This document shows positions 1-8,441 of a stretch of 64,000 nt of DNA, piece by piece (position 1 is the stretch's first letter; each line of letters opens with the position of its first letter). Origin of the DNA: an uncultured Alphaproteobacteria bacterium (GTDB taxonomy: Bacteria > Pseudomonadota > Alphaproteobacteria > Rhizobiales > Ancalomicrobiaceae); assembly GCA_937892955.1 (NCBI GenBank), contig CALBKH010000026.1:6116-70115 (forward strand), given 5' to 3'. A program made the position numbers and the translations under genes. The notes beneath the pieces are model-generated. The model worked only from the letters and a program-made list of their open reading frames with translations. It made no database searches and had not been told where the DNA came from.

Positions 1-550
1 CCGCGACGCCCACCGGGGCGAAGGCGAAGAGCGAATAGCCCGATCCCGTCGCCTGCTCGCGGAAGGCCGAGACGATGATGTTGGGTGGGGTTCCGACGAG
101 CGTGCACATGCCGCCCAGCATCGAGGCGAAGGAGAGCGGCATCAGCACCTGCGACGGCGGCGTATCGCGTTCGCGCAGCAGCCGCAGCGCCACCGGCAGG
201 AACAGCGCCAGGGCGCCGACGTTGTTGATGAAGGCCGACAGGAGCGCGATCGGCACCGCCAGCGCCAGGATCAGCAGAGTCGGTGACCGCGGAATGCCGC
301 CGATGAGCGAGGTGGCGATCTGCACCGCGCCGCAGGCGACGAGCCCGCGCGACAGGATCAGCACCAGCGCGACCGTCGCCACCGCCGGATCGGCGAAGCC
401 CGAGAACGCGTCCGCCGCCGGCACCAGCCCCGCCGCGACCGCCGCGAAGAGCGCGCCGAGCGCCACCAGCTCATAGGCCCAGCGCCCGTGGACGAACAGC
501 GCCACGGTGACGAGGAGAAGGCCGGAGAGCAGGATCTGTTCGAAGGTCAT
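1..550 (-). CDS. SLC13/DASS-type permease, N-terminal part
   Basis: The reading frame runs off the left edge of the window, so only about the first 183 residues are visible. It begins MTFEQILLSG and is made almost entirely of hydrophobic segments. The pattern NNVGALALFLPVA followed by GGMCTLVGTPPNIIV is the signature of the SLC13 / divalent anion:sodium symporter and ArsB-like superfamily (the second NxxG-type hairpin with conserved TPPN). Family members import sulfate, di- or tricarboxylates, or phosphate across the inner membrane. Which substrate applies cannot be told from this half. A sulfate-type role would fit the sulfur locus nearby, but that is inference only. Confidence 0.85.
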   Translation of the reverse strand, partial: MTFEQILLSGLLLVTVALFVHGRWAYELVALGALFAAVAAGLVPAADAFSGFADPAVATVALVLILSRGLVACGAVQIATSLIGGIPRSPTLLILALAVPIALLSAFINNVGALALFLPVALRLLRERDTPPSQVLMPLSFASMLGGMCTLVGTPPNIIVSAFREQATGSGYSLFAFAPVGVA

Positions 551-760
551 GGCGGCGCGACCGGATTGCGACGCCCGATGATGCGCCGAACGAGGGCACC
601 CGGTCCATGATGCGGCTTCGGCGGCCCCCGCCCCTCCCCGCGACCATCCGTCTCGGTCACGGTGATCGTCGCCGCCGTCCCCGAGTTCGATCCGAAATCC
701 GCGGTGCCGAACCGCCGCTTCGGGCGCCGCGCCGGCGAGATCGCACCGGCGGTTCGACGC

Positions 761-797
761 GAAGAAGCCCCCCGGCGGTGTCGCCAGGGGCTTCTTC
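761..797 (-). terminator. Inverted repeat after the outer-membrane protein gene
   Basis: Perfect 11-bp arms GAAGAAGCCCC (761-771) and GGGGCTTCTTC (787-797) enclose a 15-base loop, 29 bases beyond the stop codon of the minus-strand porin gene. No T run follows on the minus strand, so it may act as an mRNA-end hairpin rather than a full intrinsic terminator. Confidence 0.55.
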
Positions 798-825
798 ACG
801 GTCACGGCCTTTCGCGCACCGTCGT

Positions 826-2331
826 TCAGTACTTGGCGAAGACCGGTGACGAGCCGCCGAAGTCGAACTTGTAGTTCATGCCGACCCGGACGATGTCGTA
901 GGACGGGTCGACCTTGATCCGCGCCGCGGCCCCGCCGAGCGTCAACGCCAGCAAGGTCTCGGACGAGAAGTCGACGTGCATGTATTCGGCCCGCAGCGTC
1001 AGGTTCGGCGTGACGGCGAACTCGGTGCCGAGACCCGCCACCCAACCGGAATGGTCGCGCTTGCGCGACAGACCGCCGGTGAAGACGCCGGGGATGTCGA
1101 TTCCGGCCGACGACGTCGTCCCGCCGTAGGCCCAACCGCCGGTGGCGTAGACGAGCCACGGATCGCCGACGGCGTAGCCGATGCGACCGCGCACCGTGCC
1201 GATGTAGTCGAGCGCCGTCCCGACCGAGGCCGTGGCGCTGCCGAGCGGCACGCCACCGATCGACGCGGAGCCGCCGGCGCTCAGCGGTCCCTTGATGTCG
1301 GCCCAGTCGAAATCGGCTTCGAGGCCGACGACGATGTGGTTCGACAGTTGCAGGTCGTAGCCGATCTGCGCGCCGCCGAGGAAGCCGGAGGCATCGCCAG
1401 CCGCCTTGCCCGAAATTCCGACGGCACCGAGCGTAGCGGTGATCGGATAGTCGTGGGTGCCCATGCCGTAGCCGCCGTTCACGCCGATGTGGAGGCCGGT
1501 CCAATCGAAGTTGCGCGGTGCGGTGAAGGCCGAGGGCTGCATCGCCGTCGACGATCCGGTGCCGCCGAAGCGATAGTTCACACCGGCCCGCACGAAGTCG
1601 TAGGCCGGAGCGACCCGAACCGATGCGGCGACGGGACCGACGGCGAGCGCCGCGAGATTGGCCGAGCCGAGATCGACGTGGAGATATTCGGCGCGGAACG
1701 AGATGTCCGGAGTGATCGCATATTCGGTGCCGATGCCGGCCGCCCAGCCCGACATGTTCTTCGACACGTCACCGGCCACACTCGGCCCGCCGACGATGCC
1801 CGCCGAATAGAACGAATTGACGCTACCCCAGGCCCAACCGCCGGTGAGATAGACGAGCCACGGATCGGTGACGATATAGCCGAGACGGCCGCGCACCGTG
1901 CCGAGATAGTCGAGCCGCGAGCCGACCGCCGCACCGGCGCTGCCGATCGGCACGCCGCCGCTGGTGAGGGTGCCGCCGGCACTCAGCTTGTCCTCGAGAT
2001 TCGACCAGCCGAAATCCGCCTCGATGCCGGCCAGGATGCGGTTCGGGAAAACCCAGTTGTAGCCGGCCTGAACGCCGGCGATCATGCCGGCGGCATTCAT
2101 CCCGGCCGAGCCGGCGACGGCCAACGGCCCCGCGGCGATACCCACCGGATAGTCGACCTTCCCGCCCCCGACACCGGCATTGGCGCCGACATAGAAGCCG
2201 GACCACAGCGATACCGGCACCGCGATCGGTTCGGCGACCGGCGGAGGCCGCTTCGCCACGTCCGCGGCGAAGACCGGCCCGGCGAGCACGACCGCCAACA
2301 CGGTCGACAGCGAAACGGATGAAACTCGCAT
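826..2331 (-). CDS. Outer-membrane beta-barrel protein with two tandem Omp25/31-like domains
   Basis: A 501-residue exported protein. I chose the start at 2331 (MRVSSVSLST) because it is followed directly by a Sec signal peptide ending GPVFA and is preceded by a G-rich Shine-Dalgarno-like run; an in-frame upstream extension lacks these features. The mature part contains the same unit twice: residues about 41-255 and 270-501. Both copies carry the sequence order SGFYVGANAG / TGLHIGVNGG, GLEADF or GIEADF, DYxGTVRGRxGY, DPWLVYxTGGWA, GTEYAITP or GTEFAVTP, and RAEYxHVD, and both end in an aromatic strand (VNYRFGG, MNYKFDFGG). Single-unit Omp25/31 proteins of Hyphomicrobiales are about half this length, so this is an internal duplication giving either two 8-stranded barrels or one large barrel. 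Role: surface structure; no transport specificity can be inferred. Confidence 0.85.
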   Translation of the reverse strand: MRVSSVSLSTVLAVVLAGPVFAADVAKRPPPVAEPIAVPVSLWSGFYVGANAGVGGGKVDYPVGIAAGPLAVAGSAGMNAAGMIAGVQAGYNWVFPNRILAGIEADFGWSNLEDKLSAGGTLTSGGVPIGSAGAAVGSRLDYLGTVRGRLGYIVTDPWLVYLTGGWAWGSVNSFYSAGIVGGPSVAGDVSKNMSGWAAGIGTEYAITPDISFRAEYLHVDLGSANLAALAVGPVAASVRVAPAYDFVRAGVNYRFGGTGSSTAMQPSAFTAPRNFDWTGLHIGVNGGYGMGTHDYPITATLGAVGISGKAAGDASGFLGGAQIGYDLQLSNHIVVGLEADFDWADIKGPLSAGGSASIGGVPLGSATASVGTALDYIGTVRGRIGYAVGDPWLVYATGGWAYGGTTSSAGIDIPGVFTGGLSRKRDHSGWVAGLGTEFAVTPNLTLRAEYMHVDFSSETLLALTLGGAAARIKVDPSYDIVRVGMNYKFDFGGSSPVFAKY

Positions 2332-3014
2332 ATCAGGAACCCCCCATCTCGATCGACAGAAGAAACAATGGCGACGAATGAATCCCATCGACACGACCAT
2401 AATTCGAGTTCACGTATCTCCAAACGAAATATCAATCCGAACGCATCGACCATGAATGCTTCACCCTTCGCGTGACCTTTGTGCAACAAAGCGAATACCG
2501 ATTACCACATACATGAAGTCGAAACAAGTTATTCTAGTACTATTCAATTTTGTTGCTTGTTGTTTTATGGCGGATGCACCATGTATCGTCCATCGCTACA
2601 CTCACCGAACCGTCCACCATCGCGCACGTCCGAAAATCATTCGGGCGGGATGCGGAGTTGTATCGTCGAAAACGTCTCCACCTCGCCGGCATGCGCGCCG
2701 ATGCGGCGGGTCGACTCGAGTAGATCGGTAATTTTTACGAGGAAGCTTCCAATCGATCCGCTGCACGACGAAGTCGTCGATGCGGCGTATCCCCGCCGGG
2801 GGACCGCGCGGGAGCCCTCGTTCGCGCGAAGAGCAACGGATCACGCGGCGGCCGGTGCCGTGTCGATGTGACCGCGCGCGTCGGGGTGGGTACGGGGGAG
2901 ACGAGATCGGCCGGACCATGGCCGGCGCGGGGAGGTCGGCGAGCGTGGCTCGCCACATCACCGTGAGGCCGTCCGCCGCGCGGACCCATGGTTCACCGGA
3001 TCGCAGGGAGAGAA
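2332..3014. other. Intergenic region, AT-rich near 2400-2600
   Basis: No convincing gene. The part at 2400-2600 is markedly AT-rich compared with the rest of the window and lies directly upstream of the porin gene, so it probably holds that gene's promoter and a long leader. From 2600 to 3014 I see only GC-rich sequence with shadow reading frames. Confidence 0.5.
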
Positions 3015-3104
3015 TGGCGGACGGGGTGGGATTCGAACCCACGGTGGGCTCGCACCCACGGCGGTTTTCAAGACCGCTGCCTTAAACCACTCGGCCACCC
3101 GTCC
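3015..3104 (-). tRNA. tRNA-Ser (anticodon TGA)
   Basis: The minus strand folds as a class II tRNA. The 7-bp acceptor arm GGACGGG pairs with CCCGTCC, there is a long variable arm, the T arm reads GTGGG-TTCGAAT-CCCAC, and the anticodon loop CTTGAAA between GCGGT and ACCGC gives TGA. The terminal CCA is encoded at 3015-3017 (as TGG on the plus strand). It decodes UCA and probably other UCN serine codons. Confidence 0.95.
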
Positions 3105-3459
3105 GGAGGCCCTTCAATGACGAGAAACAGCGCCGGGTTCAAGCCCCTCGCGCGCGCCGAAGCTCGAGGGGGTGAGGCGACGCGCCTTCGCCCGATCGGT
3201 GACGCCCCAGCCCTCGCGTGCCCGGCCCGCCCGGCCCACGACGCCGGCGGGGTCGCGCCACCGCGACGCCCGACCTCCCGCGTGCTCCCTCGCCGCGAAA
3301 CGACGAAAGGCCGGCGGTCGTCCCGCCGGCCCCTCGGTCCCGGTCGCCGAGAGCGGTTCGCGAACCGATCGCGTCGGTTCGAAACCCGCTCTCGATCCCT
3401 GGTGGCACCTGTTCTCTTCGATCCGGTCGTTCGACCGGATCGGAACGGGCTCCGGGTGA
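3105..3459. other. Gap between tRNA-Ser and tusA
   Basis: No gene seen. The only clear structure is the hairpin at 3309-3331 that follows tusA on the minus strand. Confidence 0.5.
3302..3331 (-). terminator. Likely terminator of the dsr-sqr-soe-tusA cluster
   Basis: Perfect 9-bp arms GGCCGGCGG (3309-3317) and CCGCCGGCC (3323-3331) with a 5-base loop. Read on the minus strand the stem is followed by TTTCGTCG, a short T run. It lies about 130 bases after the tusA stop and before tRNA-Ser, the last place where the long minus-strand gene series could be terminated. Confidence 0.55.
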
Positions 3460-3687
3460 TCAGGCGGTGTGCTTGATGACGAAGCGGAAGACGCCGGCGT
3501 CGGAGCCGGTTTCCATCATGGTGTTGCCGGTGGTGCGGCAGAAGGCTTCGAAGTCGGCGACGGAACCCGGGTCGGTCGCCAGGATCTCGAGGGTGCCGCC
3601 GGCCGGCACTTCCTTGAGCATCTTCTTCGCCTTGAGGATCGGCAGCGGGCAGTTGAGGCCCTTCGCGTCGAGAGTCTTGTCGGCCAT
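3460..3687 (-). CDS. tusA: TusA-family sulfur carrier protein
   Basis: A 75-residue protein with the family signature CPLP at residues 13-16 (active Cys13) near the N terminus and a two-layer sandwich-like sequence through GGTLEILATDPGS. I chose the ATG at 3687 (MADKTLDAKG) because GGAGGA sits 8 bases upstream; the ATG two codons earlier is too close to that site. TusA carries persulfide sulfur in the cytoplasm; in sulfur oxidisers it is known to hand sulfur to DsrEFH and DsrC. Here it is the last gene of the sulfur cluster, 110 bases after soeC, instead of lying beside dsrE or a rhodanese gene, which is an unusual position. Confidence 0.93.
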   Translation of the reverse strand: MADKTLDAKGLNCPLPILKAKKMLKEVPAGGTLEILATDPGSVADFEAFCRTTGNTMMETGSDAGVFRFVIKHTA

Positions 3688-3797
3688 GTTCATTCCTCCA
3701 CGGATGTCTGTGACAGGGTAGTTCGGTTCTCTGGGTGACGGGCGGCGGCGAGCGGTCCCCGATCGCCGCCTTAAGGGCTCCTGCCCCGGCGGGCCCG

Positions 3798-4736
3798 TCA
3801 GCGGCCGTAGTAGACCATGCAGTCGTGCTTCGCTTCAGCGAAAAACAGCCAACGCTCGGTGAGAAGCCCCACCGCCAGCGAGGCGACGGCGACGAGCGCC
3901 AGCACCATGGCCAGCCCCGAGGCCACGAACAGCGCCGCGATCGTCGCCGCCAGCGGCACGACGAACAGGGTCAGCTGAGCGATGGCGCGCAGGCGCTGCG
4001 CATGTTTGCGGGCGACGACGTAGCCCATCTCCTGCATGAGGAAGTTCTCTTCCGTGTGCGGCTGCTCGAGCAGTCGCACCGAGCCGAAGCGGCCGAGACC
4101 GGTCGCCGAGGCGAGAGTCGTCTTCGACCGACCGGTGTCGACCGAATGCCAGTAGGCGAGCTTCACCACCCAGCCGGCGGCGAGGAGCACGATCGCCAAC
4201 ACGTCGACGTGGGGGCCGTGGACGCCGAAGAGCCGGGTCACCGCCTCGAGCAGCAGAGCGCCCGACATCAGGCCGAGCACCATGTAGGCGACCGGGACGA
4301 TGCCGTTGTTCCACTGGCGGATGGTGATCAGGCTCGCATAGATCATCGAGGTCGAGATCACCGTCGCCACGGCCAGGACCGCGGCGAGCGCCCCCATCCA
4401 GCCGAAGAAGCCGGTGGTGGTGCCGAGGAACACCCAGCCGATGGCGAAGAGGCCGGCCGGCACGAAGGTCAGGATCGCCAGCACGCCCTCCCGCGACAGC
4501 CAGGACGAACGCCACTGGCTGAGCGCCCGCCAGGCGCGTTCGGGATGGCCGAGGTGGAAGGTCGACGACAGGAGGCCGCCGGCGATGAGGCCGAGGGCCA
4601 GGCCCGTGGTGACGAAACCGAGCCAGGTGGCCGCCGGCATCAGGCCGGAGACCGCGAAGATCGCCGCGAGGATCAGCAGGCCGTAGCCGGCGCCCGACGC
4701 GGTGGTGAAGAAGATGACCGAATAAGCGGGATGCAT
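3798..4736 (-). CDS. soeC: SoeC, membrane anchor of sulfite:quinone oxidoreductase (DmsC/NrfD-like)
   Basis: A 312-residue hydrophobic protein of the DmsC family with about eight membrane segments and the conserved stretch LGHPERAWRAL after the second segment. It is the third gene of a molybdoenzyme set (large subunit, four-cluster ferredoxin subunit, anchor) and starts 13 bases after soeB. In DmsABC-type complexes the anchor exchanges electrons with the quinone pool. Because the set lies inside a reverse-dsr cluster and the large subunit lacks a Tat signal, I assign it to the cytoplasm-facing sulfite dehydrogenase SoeABC known from Allochromatium vinosum, not to DMSO reductase. The assignment rests on context plus architecture. 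Confidence 0.85.
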   Translation of the reverse strand: MHPAYSVIFFTTASGAGYGLLILAAIFAVSGLMPAATWLGFVTTGLALGLIAGGLLSSTFHLGHPERAWRALSQWRSSWLSREGVLAILTFVPAGLFAIGWVFLGTTTGFFGWMGALAAVLAVATVISTSMIYASLITIRQWNNGIVPVAYMVLGLMSGALLLEAVTRLFGVHGPHVDVLAIVLLAAGWVVKLAYWHSVDTGRSKTTLASATGLGRFGSVRLLEQPHTEENFLMQEMGYVVARKHAQRLRAIAQLTLFVVPLAATIAALFVASGLAMVLALVAVASLAVGLLTERWLFFAEAKHDCMVYYGR

Positions 4737-4749
4737 GTCTCGTCTTCCC

Positions 4750-5490
4750 TCAACGCGTCAGCACACGGTCGACCCACTTCAGGAACCTGCCGGCTCCGGC
4801 GAGCGCCGGGGCGGGCGCCGCGGCCGGCGCGGCGGGGCCGCGCTTGCCCACACGCGGCGGCAGGTACTTGCTGGTCGGCTGATAACCCGTCTCCGGCGCC
4901 AGATCGTAGCCGCCGCGCTCGCGCGTCAGCTTCGAAACGGTGGAGTTCGGGTCGTTGAAATCACCGAAGTGGCGCGCCTTGGACGGACACGCCGCGACGC
5001 AGGCCGGGACGCGGTCCTCTTCGGGGAGATTCTTGTTGTAGATCTTGTCGACGCAGAGCGTGCACTTCTTCATCACGCCGACGTGCTCGTCGTACTCGCG
5101 ATTGCCGTAGGAGCAGGCCCAGGAGCACAGCTTGCAGCCGATGCACTTGTCGTGGTCGACCAGCACGATGCCGTCTTCCGAGCGCTTGTAGGAGGCGCCG
5201 GTCGGGCACACCGTGACGCAGGCCGGCGTCTCGCAGTGCAGGCAGTTCTTGGGGAAGTGGACGGTGCGGGCGTCCGGCCCCTCCCCGCCCACTTCATAGG
5301 TGTAGACGCGGTTGAACCAGACACCGCGCTGTTCCGCCTGATAGGCGTTGACGTCGGTCAGCGGGGCCGAGATCGCGCCGGTGTTCCACTCCTTGCAGTT
5401 GGTGGCACAGGCGTGGCAGCCGACACAGGTGTCGAGGTCGATGGCGAGGCCGAGGCGCTTCGCCGGGGGGTGCGACGGCAGGGAGGTCAT
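4750..5490 (-). CDS. soeB: SoeB, four-cluster ferredoxin subunit of sulfite:quinone oxidoreductase
   Basis: A 246-residue iron-sulfur protein. Four cysteine groups are visible: C22xxCxxCxxxC in TCVGCHACATNC, then CLHCETPACVTVC, then CIGCKLCSWAC, and KKCTLCVDKI with VPACVAAC, the pattern of DmsB-type subunits holding four [4Fe-4S] clusters. The start at 5490 overlaps the soeA stop by four bases (ATGA), showing translational coupling. It should pass electrons from the molybdenum centre of SoeA to the membrane anchor SoeC. No signal peptide or twin-arginine motif is present, so the complex works on the cytoplasmic side. A proline/alanine-rich tail near residues 218-232 is probably a linker. Confidence 0.9.
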   Translation of the reverse strand: MTSLPSHPPAKRLGLAIDLDTCVGCHACATNCKEWNTGAISAPLTDVNAYQAEQRGVWFNRVYTYEVGGEGPDARTVHFPKNCLHCETPACVTVCPTGASYKRSEDGIVLVDHDKCIGCKLCSWACSYGNREYDEHVGVMKKCTLCVDKIYNKNLPEEDRVPACVAACPSKARHFGDFNDPNSTVSKLTRERGGYDLAPETGYQPTSKYLPPRVGKRGPAAPAAAPAPALAGAGRFLKWVDRVLTR

Positions 5491-8363
5491 GCCGGGCTCC
5501 TCTCGTCGCGCGCCTTCGCGTGGAAGGATGCGCCGTAGTCGTTGACGGTGGGCGCCGGCTCGAGGCCGACGAGACGCGGAATGGTCGGGAACTGCGGCTC
5601 GGTGACTTCCGCCCCGGGCGCGCACTTCTCGATGCGGACGCGCAGGTCGAACCACGCCGCCTGACCGGTGATCGGGTCGGAGTTGGTGATGCGCTTGCCC
5701 TGGGCGTCGCGCGGCAGCAGCTCCGAGATCAGGTGGTTGAGCAGGAAGCCCTTCTTCGCCTCGGGCACATCGGCGTCGAGGTTCCACGCTCCCGAGCGCT
5801 TGCCGATGGCGTTCCACGTCCACACCGTGTCGTGGTTGAGGCCTTCCATGGTCTTCACCTGGACCTTGATCTCGCCGTTGTGGCTGGTGACCTTGACCCA
5901 GTCGTCGTCGACCACGCCGAGCTCACGCGCCTTGGAGGTGGAGACGTAGAGCTTGTTGCGGCCGAGGATCTGCCTGAGCCAGGCGTTCTGCGAGCCCCAG
6001 GAGTGGTACATGATCATCGGGCGCTGGGTCAGCGCGTGGACCGGGTAGGTCTTCGTGTCGACCATCGACTCTTCGAACGGCACGTACCACACGGGAAGCG
6101 GATCGAAGCTCGCTTCGACGCGCGCCCTCAGGTGATCCGGCGGCTGCACCGCGCCGTGGCCCTGCGCCGCCAGTTTGAACTTCTGCATCGTCTCCGAATA
6201 GAGCTGGATGACGATCTGATCGGCATGGCCGACGAAGCCCATCTGCACGGCGAAGTCGAGGTAGTCCTTGTTGGCGAACTTGTAGAACTTCTGGTTCGGC
6301 GCCAGCTCGTGATGCCAGAAGGCCTGATGGTCGATGTAGGCCTGGAGCTGGTTCTTGTTGACGCCACCGCGGCCGTGCTGGTCGCCGTTCTCACCGCGCC
6401 AGCCGGCGAGCGGGCCGATGCCCGGAGTGCGCTCGTGGTTGACGATGTAGTCGGCGTAGCCGCCGGGATACTTCGGCGTGCCGTCGGCGTTGGTCATGCC
6501 CGGCAGACCGAGGCGAGCGCCGAGGTCGAGCATCACCGACTGGAACGAGCGGACGTCGCGATCGGGCTCGACCACCGGCTGGCGGATGGCGTCGGCCGGG
6601 CCGTCGGCTTCGCAGATCGGCCGGTCGAGCAGCGAGATGCAGTCCCAACGCTCGAGGTAGGTGGTGTCCGGCAGGATCAGGTCGGCATAGGCCACCATCT
6701 CCGACTGGTAGGCGTCCGAGTAGATGATCTTGGGGATCTTGTACTCGCCGGTCTTCTCGTCCTTGGCCGTGAGCATCTCCATGACACCCTTGGTGTTCAT
6801 GGTCGAGTTCCAGCTCATGTTGGCCATGTACATGAACAGCACGTCGACCGGATAGGGGTCGGCGTTGTGCGCATTGGTGATGACCATGTGCATCAGGCCG
6901 TGCGAGGAGAGCGGCGCCTCCCACGAATAGGCCTTGTCGATGCGAACCGGCGTGCCGTCCGCTTCGAGCACCAGATCCTCCGGCCCGGTCGGAAAGCCGA
7001 GCGGGGCACCGGTGAGCGGGGTGTTCGGAGCGTAGGTCTTACCGGCCGGCTTGATGCCCGGCGGGATCGGCTTGGGGAACGGCGGCTTGAAGCGGAAGCC
7101 GCCGGGCACTTCGACCGAGCCGAGCAGCACCTGCAGGACGTGGATCGCCCGGCAGGTGTGGAAGCCGTTGGAGTGGGCCGAGATGCCGCGCATGGCGTGC
7201 ATCGCCACCGGACGACCGGTGATCTTGTCGTGCTTGCGCCCGGCCCAGTCGGTCCATTCGACGTCGAGGGTGATCTCCTGCTCGAAGGCCACCTCGGCGA
7301 GCTCGCGGGCGATGCGGCGGATGGTGTCGGCCGGGATGCCGCAGCGCTCGGCGACGGCATCGGGGGCGTAGTCGCCGGCCATGTAGCGATCGGCGAGGAT
7401 CTGGAACGACGGCACCGCCTTGCGTCCGTCGGGGAGCGTGAACTCGCCGACGACGGCGGGCGCGATCTCCGGCAGACGGGCGTCGACCGCTTCACCCTTC
7501 TTCACGTCCCAGGCGAGCGGAGCGCCGGAGGCGTCGCGGGCGAAGAGGCCGTGATCGGCGCCGCCCGGGTTCTGGACGACCAGCCAGGGGGCGTTGGTGT
7601 AGCGCACGAGATAGTCGAGATCGACCTTGTCGGCATGCAGCAGCTCGTGGATGAGCGCCATGACGAACAGGCCGTCGGTGCCCGGGCGGATGCCCAGCCA
7701 CTCGTCGGCGACCGCCGAATAACCGGTGCGGATCGGGTTGACCGACACGACCTTGGCGCCGCGACCCTTCATCTTGCCGAGGCCGGTCTTGATCGGGTTC
7801 GAGTCGTGGTCCTCGGCGACGCCGAAGAGCATCAGGTACTTCGAGCGATCCCAATCGGGTTCGCCGAACTCCCAGAACGAGCCGCCGATGGTGTAGAGGC
7901 CGGCCGCCGCCATGTTGACCGAACAGAAGCCGCCGTGCGCCGCGAAGTTCGGCGTGCCGAACTGCGTCGCCCACCAGCCGGTCAACGACTGCGACTGATC
8001 GCGGCCGGTGAAGAAGGCGAGCTTCTTCGGATCGGTGTCGCGGATGTTCTTCAGCCACCCGGTGGCGATGGAGAGCGCCTCGTCCCACTCGATCTCGACG
8101 AAGGCGTTCTCACCACGCGGCCCCACGCGCTTCAGCGGCTTCCTGAGCCGCGCCGGCGAGTAGTGCTGCATGATGCCCGAGGAGCCCTTACCGCAGATCA
8201 CACCCTTGTTGACGGGATGGTTGCGGTTGCCCTCGATGTAGCGGACGAGCCCGTCCTTCAGGTGCACCTTGATGCCGCATCGGCAGGCGCACATGTAGCA
8301 GGTCGTGTACTTCACCTCGTCGTTCACGACCGGTGAGGTGTCGATCGCCGGATCCCTGGCCAT
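5487..8363 (-). CDS. soeA: SoeA, molybdopterin catalytic subunit of sulfite:quinone oxidoreductase
   Basis: A 958-residue member of the bis-MGD molybdoenzyme (DMSO reductase) family. The N terminus has the [4Fe-4S] motif C22xxC25xxxC29 with C57 further on (GVICGKG), and the body contains FTGRDQSQS, ADLILPDTTYLERWD and the C-terminal cofactor-binding domain. No twin-arginine signal is present, so the protein stays in the cytoplasm. In Allochromatium, SoeABC oxidises the sulfite made by reverse DsrAB to sulfate and feeds the quinone pool. The same role is likely here because it lies downstream of dsr and sqr in the same orientation. Related polysulfide or thiosulfate reductase large subunits are the main alternatives. 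soeB overlaps its stop codon. Confidence 0.9.
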   Translation of the reverse strand: MARDPAIDTSPVVNDEVKYTTCYMCACRCGIKVHLKDGLVRYIEGNRNHPVNKGVICGKGSSGIMQHYSPARLRKPLKRVGPRGENAFVEIEWDEALSIATGWLKNIRDTDPKKLAFFTGRDQSQSLTGWWATQFGTPNFAAHGGFCSVNMAAAGLYTIGGSFWEFGEPDWDRSKYLMLFGVAEDHDSNPIKTGLGKMKGRGAKVVSVNPIRTGYSAVADEWLGIRPGTDGLFVMALIHELLHADKVDLDYLVRYTNAPWLVVQNPGGADHGLFARDASGAPLAWDVKKGEAVDARLPEIAPAVVGEFTLPDGRKAVPSFQILADRYMAGDYAPDAVAERCGIPADTIRRIARELAEVAFEQEITLDVEWTDWAGRKHDKITGRPVAMHAMRGISAHSNGFHTCRAIHVLQVLLGSVEVPGGFRFKPPFPKPIPPGIKPAGKTYAPNTPLTGAPLGFPTGPEDLVLEADGTPVRIDKAYSWEAPLSSHGLMHMVITNAHNADPYPVDVLFMYMANMSWNSTMNTKGVMEMLTAKDEKTGEYKIPKIIYSDAYQSEMVAYADLILPDTTYLERWDCISLLDRPICEADGPADAIRQPVVEPDRDVRSFQSVMLDLGARLGLPGMTNADGTPKYPGGYADYIVNHERTPGIGPLAGWRGENGDQHGRGGVNKNQLQAYIDHQAFWHHELAPNQKFYKFANKDYLDFAVQMGFVGHADQIVIQLYSETMQKFKLAAQGHGAVQPPDHLRARVEASFDPLPVWYVPFEESMVDTKTYPVHALTQRPMIMYHSWGSQNAWLRQILGRNKLYVSTSKARELGVVDDDWVKVTSHNGEIKVQVKTMEGLNHDTVWTWNAIGKRSGAWNLDADVPEAKKGFLLNHLISELLPRDAQGKRITNSDPITGQAAWFDLRVRIEKCAPGAEVTEPQFPTIPRLVGLEPAPTVNDYGASFHAKARDERSPA

Positions 8364-8441
8364 TTTGTCGTCGTTTCCTCATCGCTGCCCGCCGAGCGGG
8401 CCGTATTTCCCTTCACGACCCGGTCCGGGTCGCGCGTCGTC

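Noticed and set aside
2602..3042. 146-codon minus-strand frame left of tRNA-Ser
   Set aside because: Overlaps the tRNA, has no domain, and composition is that of a chance high-GC frame.
5520..8336. 938-codon plus-strand frame opposite soeA
   Set aside because: Shadow of soeA; no recognisable domain and Arg/Val/Gly-rich composition.
5487..8363. DMSO, thiosulfate or polysulfide reductase large subunit
   Set aside because: No Tat signal, and it lies in a sulfur-oxidation cluster with a SoeB/SoeC pair; sulfite oxidation is the better reading, though not proven.
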